From positions 1 through 64,000 of the forward strand of contig CAKSNQ010000003.1 of the NCBI GenBank assembly GCA_934476315.1: a stretch of 64,000 nt of DNA. The letters are read 5' to 3'. Below, one piece after another: positions 8,632 through 15,351 of this stretch. How positions within the stretch are numbered: position 1 is the first letter of the stretch; each line of letters opens with the position of its first letter. The position numbers and the translations under genes are program-made. Source of the DNA: an uncultured Eubacteriales bacterium (GTDB lineage: Bacteria > Bacillota > Clostridia > Oscillospirales > CAG-272). The notes under the pieces are model-generated. The model saw only the letters and a list, made by a program, of their open reading frames with translations. It did no database searches and was not told the DNA's origin.

Positions 8632-10821
8632 ATGATGAAGAAAGAAAAACAAGAAGAACCACGCGCTGCGGGTACTCCACAGGAGGGGCGGACGCCGTAC
8701 CGTCGCACGGGAGGAAGCCGAGGCGCCGCTCCCCGCAGAACGAACAATACCGCCAAGGATAGCGGAGATGCTGTGACCGGCACGACCGCCGGAAAAGAAG
8801 CCCCCGCGGCCGCCGCAGATAATCGCAACGCAAAGACCGGGGCGCCGCGCCGGTGGCAACGTAAAAAGCAGACCGGAGCGGCGGATGTCGCATCCGCGGA
8901 GCGGACCGCCGGAATGACGACGGGGACGGCGACAGGAGCGTCCGCCGGAGCGCCCTCCGGGACGGCGGGACAGCCCGCGGGCGGGTTCGCCGTGCCTTCC
9001 CGTAAGCCGGCACAGAAAAATCCGCGGAACCGGACTTCCGCGTCCGCGCGCCGTGGCGTGCAGACGCCGCAGGAAAAGCCGTCGGACGATCGCGAGCGCC
9101 GGGAAACGTCCGGAACGCCCACGCGTTCCCGCTCCGGCAGAGGGGGTCGCGACGAGGGAAAAATCCGCATTATCTCGCTCGGGGGACTCGGCGAGATCGG
9201 AAAGAACATGACGGTCATCGAGTACGGCAACGATATGATCGTGGTCGATTGCGGCATGGGCTTTCCGGACGAGGATATGCCGGGTATCGACCTGGTTATT
9301 CCCGACATCACCTACCTGGAAAATAATAAGGACCGCATCCGCGGCATCTTCCTGACGCACGGACACGAGGACCACATCGGCGCGATTCCGTACGTCCTGC
9401 GCAGTATCAACCCACCCATCTACGGGACGCGGCTGACGCTCGGAATCATCCGCAACAAATTGCAGGAGCACGTCCTGCCGTGGCAACCGAAATTGCAGGA
9501 GGTCAAGGCGGGAGACGTCATCCGCGCGGGCGCGCTCAGCGTGGAATTCATCCACGTCAACCACTCCATTGCCGATGCCTGCGCGCTCGCCATCCGCACC
9601 CCGCTCGGCACGTTGATCCACACGGGCGACTTCAAGCTGGACACCTCCCCCATCGAGGGCGAAATGATGGACCTGACGCGGCTGGGCGAGTTGGGCAACG
9701 AGGGCGTCCTTTGCCTGATGTGCGAGTCGACCAACGCAGAACGCCCCGGCTTTACGCCGTCGGAGCGCAAGGTTGGTGAGTCGCTTGAGTATATCTTTTC
9801 CAAGCATAAAAATAAGCGGCTGGTCATCGCCACGTTTTCGTCCAATGTCCACCGCGTTCAGCAGATCATTGACATCAGCGCCCGCCACGGCAGACGCGTC
9901 GCCGTCACGGGGCGGAGCATGATCAATATCGTCGGCGCAGCGGTCGAGCTGGGCTATATGAATGTCCCCAAGGGCGTGCTGATCGACATCAACGACATCA
10001 AGCGCTACCGCCCGGAGGAGCTGACCATCGTGACGACGGGAAGCCAGGGCGAGCCGATGTCGGCACTCTATCGTATGGCGTACTCCGATCACTCGCAGAT
10101 CACGCTGGGTCCGCAGGACCTGGTCATCCTGTCCTCCAATGCCATTCCCGGCAACGAAAAGCTGGTGGGACGTATCATCAATGAGCTGACGCGCAACAAC
10201 ATTCAGGTTCTGCACGACCCCGCTCTGGCGGTTCACGTCTCCGGTCACGCCTGCCAGGAGGAGCTGAAGCTGATGCAGGGACTGACCAAGCCCCGGTATT
10301 TCATGCCCATTCACGGCGAAATCCGCCACCTGGCGGCGAACCGCGAGCTGGCGATGTATATGGGGATCGACAGCCGTAACATCTTCATTTCCGACATCGG
10401 ACGGGTGTTTGAAATCGATCGCAACGGCGCACGCCTGACGCAAGAGGTCGTTCCGTCCGGACGGGTTCTGGTGGACGGCTACGGCGTGGGAGACGTCGGC
10501 AACATCGTCCTGCGCGACCGGCTGCACCTGGCACAGGACGGTCTGATTGTTGTCGTGGCGACGCTGGATGAGTCCTCCATGGAGCTTCTTTCGGGACCGG
10601 ACATTGTGTCGCGCGGCTTCGTCTACGTGAGAGAATCGGAATCGCTGATGGACGAGGCGCGCAAGATTGCGAGCAAGGCAATCGTCGATTCGCTCCGGGA
10701 TGACCCCAACGACTTCGACCGGGCGGCGCTCAAAAAACGCATCAAGGACGACCTGACCCGCTTCCTCTACGCCAAGACCAAGAGAAAGCCGATGATTTTG
10801 CCGGTCATCATGGATGTGTGA
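8632..10821 (+). CDS. rnj: Ribonuclease J with long low-complexity N-terminal extension
   Basis: RNase J is a zinc-dependent 5'-3' exonuclease and endonuclease central to mRNA decay and rRNA maturation in Firmicutes. The 729-aa protein carries the beta-lactamase fold signature GGLGEIGKNMTVIEY, metal-binding HGHEDHIGAIPY (residues 243 on), HTGDFKLD, and the beta-CASP region with VTGRSM and TGSQGEP. A C-terminal domain follows. Residues 1 to about 170 are an Arg/Gly/Ala/Thr-rich disordered extension absent from typical ~555-aa RNase J. Start ATG 8632 follows GGAGAA by 7 nt; a GTG further upstream was rejected. Gene conservation is clear; the function of the extension is unknown. Confidence 0.95.
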   Translation: MMKKEKQEEPRAAGTPQEGRTPYRRTGGSRGAAPRRTNNTAKDSGDAVTGTTAGKEAPAAAADNRNAKTGAPRRWQRKKQTGAADVASAERTAGMTTGTATGASAGAPSGTAGQPAGGFAVPSRKPAQKNPRNRTSASARRGVQTPQEKPSDDRERRETSGTPTRSRSGRGGRDEGKIRIISLGGLGEIGKNMTVIEYGNDMIVVDCGMGFPDEDMPGIDLVIPDITYLENNKDRIRGIFLTHGHEDHIGAIPYVLRSINPPIYGTRLTLGIIRNKLQEHVLPWQPKLQEVKAGDVIRAGALSVEFIHVNHSIADACALAIRTPLGTLIHTGDFKLDTSPIEGEMMDLTRLGELGNEGVLCLMCESTNAERPGFTPSERKVGESLEYIFSKHKNKRLVIATFSSNVHRVQQIIDISARHGRRVAVTGRSMINIVGAAVELGYMNVPKGVLIDINDIKRYRPEELTIVTTGSQGEPMSALYRMAYSDHSQITLGPQDLVILSSNAIPGNEKLVGRIINELTRNNIQVLHDPALAVHVSGHACQEELKLMQGLTKPRYFMPIHGEIRHLAANRELAMYMGIDSRNIFISDIGRVFEIDRNGARLTQEVVPSGRVLVDGYGVGDVGNIVLRDRLHLAQDGLIVVVATLDESSMELLSGPDIVSRGFVYVRESESLMDEARKIASKAIVDSLRDDPNDFDRAALKKRIKDDLTRFLYAKTKRKPMILPVIMDV

Positions 10822-10992
10822 CGTGTTTTTGACGGGCAGTTTCCCGCAAATCTCACCAAGTTTTTACAGAAGTTTTGAATTCGTTAATAATATGTTCAAA
10901 AAATCATCACACAAGTACAGTATAATAAACAAAGCACTGTGATGGATGGTATCGTCACACCCAATAAAAAATGAAAAAAGGTGGACCCAAAG

Positions 10993-12693
10993 ATGGGAAA
11001 AGGTACAAGAAACAGACAGGAACGCTTTGAGGATCGCGCAGCGAACCCTCAGAATTACGTGAAGAAGAAAAAGAATTCAAAAAATTACACACCGCTGATC
11101 GCGACGCTGTGCGTCGTGCTGGCAGTGCTGATCGTGGGCGGTCTGCTCCTCGGTGCCAACGGAACGTTCATGCGCATGAAGACCGCGGCGGAATCGGATG
11201 AGTTCAAGATCAACGGCGCGATGATGACCTATATGGTTCACGCAACGTACAACAATTATATTTCCAACGCTCAGCAGACGTATTCCAGCCTGTTGTCCTC
11301 ACTCGGGTCAACGTATACGATCTATGACCTGATCGGACTCAACCCCAACGTCAGTCTGAAAAAGCAGAAGATGCCCAACAGCGAGCAGACGTGGTTTGAC
11401 AACTTTGCCTCCGGCGCCAAGAGCGAAGCAGAGCGCATCCTCGTTTACTGCCGCGCGGCAAAGGCGGAGGGAATCGAGCTGGATGACGAGGATCTCCAGA
11501 GCGTAGAGTCCTCTATTTCCCTCATTCGCCTGTACGCGCAGTACTACGGCTACTCGACGCAGAGCTATATCAACATGACGTACGGCAAGGGCGTGCGCGA
11601 GCGCGATATCCGCGGCGTAATGCGCCTGTCGGCACTGGCAAGCAAGTTTGCCGAGAAGCTGGACAAGGATTTCCGCGAGGCTTCCACCGATGAAACGGTG
11701 ATGGCGTTCTACGAGAAGAACAGCAGAGATTACCTGACCGCGGATTACCTTTCCTACAACATGAAGGCAACCAAGGCAACGCTCAAGGACGGTGCAACCG
11801 ACGAGGAAAAGGCAGAGGCGGAGAAGAGCTATGAGGACCTGAAGGCGTCCATCAAAGCCGCTTCCGAAAAGCTCAAGGGCTACACCACGGTCGAGGAGTT
11901 CAAGGAGTACGTCAAGAGCTACTGGATTACCTCCAACAAGGAGGAGTACAGAACCAAGTATTATGACGAGTATCTGAAGGAAGCGGAGGGCGAGACCGAC
12001 GAGGAAAGGGCTGCCGCCGCGGAGAAGAAGCTGGAGGAGAAACTGCTGGAGGACGGCGAGAAGATCGTCGAGGCTCTGCCGGTTGAGAATTACTCCTACC
12101 ACAAGGATACTAAGGTGAGCGAGTGGATCTTCGGCGACGACGATAAGGAAGCGGCAAAGGCGTTCTCCACGTTCCAGGAAGTCGATGAGGACAAGGAAAA
12201 GGGCACGTACAGCGTCACCACGTATATGCTGACGCGCGAGGCGGGCCGTTCCGAGATTCTGACGCGCAATATCGCCTACCTGCTTCTGCCCTCCGGAAGC
12301 TACAAGGAGGATGAGGCAAAGGCGGCGAAGGAGCTGTTCGCCTCCAAGACCGTCGGCAAGGACGCTCTGCTCGCGCTGGCGGAGGATTATCCCAACAACG
12401 CGGGTTGCACGACTGTTGAGGACCTCAAAAAGGGCGCGTTCGGCTTTGACGAGCTGGACGAGTGGCTGTTCGACGACGCGAGAGCCGCGGGAGATTATGA
12501 GCTGATTACCTGCAAGTACAACAATACCACCTACTATATGCTGGTGTATCTTGAGAGCATCGGCAAGGCAGAGTGGTATGTGGATTGCCTTGACGACCTG
12601 GTCAGCGAGAATATTTCCGACTGGTACGACGAGGCAAGCAAGACGTACCCCGTGTCGATCAGCGACAGCGTTATCAACGGCGTCAAGATGTAA
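10993..12693 (+). CDS. Membrane-anchored SurA/PrsA-like protein (putative foldase)
   Basis: 566-aa protein. The cytoplasmic N terminus is basic (MGKGTRNRQERFEDRA), with one transmembrane helix near 32-54 (PLIATLCVVLAVLIVGGLLL). The large extracytoplasmic part is helical and Lys/Glu-rich. The segment after the helix (FKINGAMMTYMVHATYNNYI) resembles SurA-N type chaperone domains. The C-terminal end (FGFDELDEWLFDDARAAGDY) resembles the last part of parvulin-like foldases, but I see no clear parvulin active-site signature. Extracellular folding is therefore a tentative role. ATG 10993 is preferred to the in-frame GTG 10981 because AGGTGG precedes it. TATAAT at 10921-10926 may be its -10, with no good -35. 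Confidence 0.55.
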   Translation: MGKGTRNRQERFEDRAANPQNYVKKKKNSKNYTPLIATLCVVLAVLIVGGLLLGANGTFMRMKTAAESDEFKINGAMMTYMVHATYNNYISNAQQTYSSLLSSLGSTYTIYDLIGLNPNVSLKKQKMPNSEQTWFDNFASGAKSEAERILVYCRAAKAEGIELDDEDLQSVESSISLIRLYAQYYGYSTQSYINMTYGKGVRERDIRGVMRLSALASKFAEKLDKDFREASTDETVMAFYEKNSRDYLTADYLSYNMKATKATLKDGATDEEKAEAEKSYEDLKASIKAASEKLKGYTTVEEFKEYVKSYWITSNKEEYRTKYYDEYLKEAEGETDEERAAAAEKKLEEKLLEDGEKIVEALPVENYSYHKDTKVSEWIFGDDDKEAAKAFSTFQEVDEDKEKGTYSVTTYMLTREAGRSEILTRNIAYLLLPSGSYKEDEAKAAKELFASKTVGKDALLALAEDYPNNAGCTTVEDLKKGAFGFDELDEWLFDDARAAGDYELITCKYNNTTYYMLVYLESIGKAEWYVDCLDDLVSENISDWYDEASKTYPVSISDSVINGVKM

Positions 12694-12754
12694 TCTCTGA
12701 CATCCGGCGATCGGACGGTGCACAGACTGTGCTCCGGAACAACAGAAAATTTTC

Positions 12755-12785
12755 GGGGGCTGTCGCATTTATGAGACAGCCCCTT
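12755..12785 (+). terminator. Hairpin after the SurA-like gene
   Basis: GGGGCTGTC pairs with GACAGCCCC (12756-12783) around a 10-nt loop. The T-run is poor, so termination strength is uncertain. It belongs to the same stem family as the hairpin at 47078. Confidence 0.55.
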
Positions 12786-12989
12786 CAAGATCGACGGGCA
12801 GGCGTAGCCGAGTCACAGCACCGGTGGCACTTTTGGCAAAATCAAACCGCAGGAATAAAAGCCGCACGGAACGGACAAAATACCGCCGGACGGCATAGTA
12901 TGGGAAAGAGACGGAAGGACACGACGTCCGGCGCCGGGCGGCGCGGAGCTTCGGGACGTGTTTCCTTGCGGAAAGAGGGGAACAGGCTG

Positions 12990-13655
12990 ATGGTATTGGA
13001 AAGCAAACACACAACAGTGTCCTATCGCTGTCCGCATTGCGGCACGGCGGTGATGAGCGGAGTCAATATGTTTTCGCTGACGGCAGATATGCTCAAGCTC
13101 AAATGCCAGTGCGGACACAGCGAGATGGTGTTGCTCAACGGCAGAGACGATAAAATTCGGCTGACCGTGCCGTGCATGCTTTGCCCGAAGCCGCACCGGT
13201 TCACCATGAAAAAGTCCCTGTTTTTCGATAAAGACCTGTTTTGCCTGCCGTGCCCCTACTCCGACATCAATATCTGTTGCGTGGGGGAGGAGAACCGGGT
13301 CAAAGCGGAAATGTCGCGCTCCGAGCTGGAGCTGCTCAAATTGCTGGAGGATAACGGTCTGACCGATTTCCGGACGTTACACGAGGATGTCCCGGACGAC
13401 GGAGTGTTCCCGACCGACCCGCAGGTAAGAGAGATCGTGATGTTCGTCCTGCGGGAGCTGGACGAGGAAGGAAAGATCCGGTGTCGGTGCGGCGCCGACG
13501 TGACCGATCGCCATTATGACGTAGATATTGAGGACGACGGAATCCGCGTCACTTGCTCAAAGTGCGGCGCCAGCCGTTGGATTCCCACCGATTCCGGGCT
13601 TGCCGCCCATGCGTTTCTCAATTGCGACAGCCTGGACCTGACGCAGGGCGAATAA
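12990..13655 (+). CDS. Zinc-ribbon protein of unknown function
   Basis: 221-aa soluble protein with at least five Cys pairs: CPHCG, CQCG, CMLCP, CLPCP near residues 10-85, then CRCG and CSKCG near the C terminus. This suggests several structural zinc ribbons. Between them lies an acidic helical linker (SRSELELLKLLEDNGLTDF). Start ATG 12990 has GAGGGG 9 nt upstream; a much longer in-frame extension to 12729 is arginine-rich, unlike the core, and crosses a terminator. A nucleic-acid or protein adaptor role is possible but not shown. A copy of the dispersed two-hairpin element follows. Confidence 0.7.
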   Translation: MVLESKHTTVSYRCPHCGTAVMSGVNMFSLTADMLKLKCQCGHSEMVLLNGRDDKIRLTVPCMLCPKPHRFTMKKSLFFDKDLFCLPCPYSDINICCVGEENRVKAEMSRSELELLKLLEDNGLTDFRTLHEDVPDDGVFPTDPQVREIVMFVLRELDEEGKIRCRCGADVTDRHYDVDIEDDGIRVTCSKCGASRWIPTDSGLAAHAFLNCDSLDLTQGE

Positions 13656-13727
13656 GACAGTCGGGGAGACAAGAGGGGAAAGCCCTTGTTGATCTGCGCC
13701 CCGACGACTGATTTTCACCGTCAAAAC

Positions 13728-13979
13728 GAGGGGCTGTGAAAAAACTTGATGGCTTGAGGCAACCGTAGTGCCGCACAATTCAGGTGGTGTCACGGTTGCC
13801 TCGGCGGTCTCGGGTGCTCGCCAAAATGCCGGGCGGGATTTCGGTCATTTGGCGCGAGCTTGACCGTTTTTGTCTCCGTATTTTTGGCTTTTCGATTTTT
13901 TCGGCGGCAAAACGCGGCGTTCAGTCGCCGGGGTCAACGTCATCGGTGGTGTTGCCTTAACGCCACCTTTTTTGTTTGT
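13728..13979 (+). repeat. Copy 2 of dispersed two-hairpin element
   Basis: Begins with GGGGCTGTGAAAAAAC, the left arm of hairpin A with its right arm decayed. The conserved core follows (about 13829-13944, containing GGCGCGAGCTTG and CGGCGGCAAAACG), then the tag GTCAACGTCATC. It ends with a terminator-like hairpin GGTGGTGTT...AACGCCACC plus T6 (13945-13973). It sits directly behind the zinc-ribbon gene. Confidence 0.6.
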
Positions 13980-13987
13980 TTTGCTAC

Positions 13988-14016
13988 TTTACATCCGGCG
14001 CGCTTTGCGGTATAAT
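13988..14016 (+). promoter_or_regulatory. Sigma-A promoter ahead of the HD-domain gene
   Basis: TTTACA (13988-13993), 17 bp, TATAAT (14011-14016). The -10 lies inside the first copy of a 75-bp direct repeat. This gives a leader of about 340 nt before 14359. Confidence 0.65.
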
Positions 14017-14209
14017 AGCCACAGGAAGGCTTGCTTCGCAAACCTTCGCGGCTTTCGCCTCCCCGCGCTCACGCGCGGCTGTGGCATTGACGGCTTCGCG
14101 AAAATGCCCTTGCAAGCAAGCATTTTCACTCATGGTAGAATAACCACAGGAAGTCTTGCTTCGCAAACCTCCGCGGCTTTCGCCTCCCCGCGCTCACGCG
14201 CGGCTGTGG
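14009..14209 (+). repeat. 75-bp direct repeat pair, 125-bp offset
   Basis: Copy 1 covers 14009-14084 and copy 2 covers 14134-14209, with only a few mismatches. Each includes a CCCCGCG...CGCGGCTGTGG palindromic end. The -10 hexamer is TATAAT in copy 1 and TAGAAT in copy 2. Confidence 0.8.
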
Positions 14210-14262
14210 AACCGGCGTCCTTGCGGCAAAAAAGCCACGGTCGACACCGCCCGCCGAGCGGT

Positions 14263-14314
14263 AATCGATAACCAACAACCAACAACCAACAGCCGACAGC
14301 CGACAGCCGATGAC
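14263..14314 (+). repeat. Heptanucleotide tandem repeat
   Basis: Seven-nt units run in series: CAACCAA-type three times, then CAGCCGA-type three times, with degenerate flanking units. Similar heptads occur at 38732-38800 and, weakly, at 222-256. Confidence 0.75.
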
Positions 14315-14358
14315 CGTCCGTCGTCGGTTTGAAAAAGTGATAAGAAAGGGATCCCCAT

Positions 14359-14967
14359 ATGACAAACAAAGAGCGCTTTATCAGCATATACAACGAGAAA
14401 ATTCACAGAGACGGCGCGGAGGAGCTTCTGAACTTTCTGACCTCGGAGCAGTGCGATTTCTTTACGGCGCCCGCCTCCACGCGCTACCACGGCGCCCATG
14501 AGGAGGGACTTCTGGAGCACAGCCTGAATGTGTACGACTGCCTGTGCGACATTCTTGCCCGCCCGCGGATGCGCGAGGTCTACGGCATCCGATGCAGTGA
14601 AGAAAGCGCGGCGATCGTCTCTCTGCTTCACGACCTGTGCAAGGTCAACTTTTACAAAACCGGCTCGCGGAACGTCAAGGACGAGACCGGCAAGTGGGTG
14701 AGCGTCCCGTACTACACCATCGAGGACACCCTGCCGTACGGACATGGGGAAAAGTCGGTCTACATGATCTCCGGGTACATGCGCCTGACCCGCGACGAGG
14801 CGTTCGCCATCCGCTACCATATGGGCTTCTCCGGTCCGGAGGATGCCAACCAGGTGGGGCGCGCGTTGGAAATGTTCCCACTGGCGTACGCACTTTGCAT
14901 GGCGGACATGGAGGCGACGTTCTTTTTGGAGGGCTCGCGCGAGACGCAGAGCAAAGCAAATTCCTGA
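14359..14967 (+). CDS. HD-domain protein
   Basis: 202-aa predicted metal-dependent phosphohydrolase of the HD superfamily. The metal-binding pattern is visible as H...H in TRYHGAHEEGLLEHSLNVY (about 41-59) and the HD doublet in SLLHDLCKVNFY (about 94-105), with further His residues near 133 and 155. The protein is soluble and has no partner domain. Substrate is unknown; members act on nucleotides or RNA ends. ATG 14359 has AAGAAAGGG upstream. The gene lies behind a long repeat-containing leader. Confidence 0.8.
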   Translation: MTNKERFISIYNEKIHRDGAEELLNFLTSEQCDFFTAPASTRYHGAHEEGLLEHSLNVYDCLCDILARPRMREVYGIRCSEESAAIVSLLHDLCKVNFYKTGSRNVKDETGKWVSVPYYTIEDTLPYGHGEKSVYMISGYMRLTRDEAFAIRYHMGFSGPEDANQVGRALEMFPLAYALCMADMEATFFLEGSRETQSKANS

Positions 14968-15013
14968 CCGTTTCCGTCGCCCGCAAAAAAATTCTTCTTC
15001 CGACAAATTGCGG

Positions 15014-15041
15014 GAACATTCCCGTCGATGTGTCATAGAAT
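15014..15041 (+). promoter_or_regulatory. Possible sigma-E-type promoter of the 31-aa peptide gene
   Basis: GAACATT, 13 bp, CATAGAAT, close to the B. subtilis sigma-E pattern. The same -10 octamer occurs before the sipL-like gene. Weak on its own. Confidence 0.4.
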
Positions 15042-15100
15042 GATAGTGCGGGGGGCGTACATCCCTCCCGAAAACCGACAATCGAAGGAGGATTTCCCTT

Positions 15101-15196
15101 ATGAACGGTAGCTGTCTTTGCAATCTTTTGAATGACAACTGGATCTGGCTCTTGATCATTGCCCTGTTGATTTTCTGCTGTGGCTGCAACGGCTGA
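15101..15196 (+). CDS. 31-aa Cys-rich hydrophobic peptide (YjcZ-like)
   Basis: Tiny gene: ATG 15101 to TGA 15196, with a perfect AGGAGG at 15086-15091. The peptide begins MNGSCLCNLLND, continues with a hydrophobic helix rich in Trp, Leu and Ile, and ends FCCGCNG. This layout (polar Cys/Asn head, membrane helix, CCGCxG tail) resembles the small sporulation-associated YjcZ/CotN-like peptides of Firmicutes. A strong terminator follows at 15211, so it is a complete transcription unit. Function unknown; membrane or spore-envelope location inferred. Confidence 0.75.
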   Translation: MNGSCLCNLLNDNWIWLLIIALLIFCCGCNG

Positions 15197-15210
15197 TTTC
15201 TGTTGCCCCC

Positions 15211-15244
15211 GGGCTGGCGCATTATGTGCCAGCCCCCCTTTTTT
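15211..15244 (+). terminator. Terminator of the 31-aa peptide gene
   Basis: GGGCTGGC pairs with GCCAGCCC around a 9-nt loop, followed by C3 and T6. Confidence 0.85.
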
Positions 15245-15282
15245 ATTCGACAAAATTTTTGACGGAAAATCAACTTTTTTTG

Positions 15283-15311
15283 TTGACAATCCCGTGCAAA
15301 TCCTGTATAAT
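15283..15311 (+). promoter_or_regulatory. Consensus sigma-A promoter of the beta-helix lipoprotein
   Basis: TTGACA (15283-15288), 17 bp, TATAAT (15306-15311): full consensus. Confidence 0.88.
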
Positions 15312-15351
15312 CAAGGGGTAGAAATGCGATCCGCTGGTGAAGGAGGAAGCT

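Noticed and set aside
12729..12989. N-terminal extension of the zinc-ribbon protein
   Set aside because: It starts inside a terminator hairpin and is Arg/Gln-rich and unconserved in look; ATG 12990 has a good RBS.
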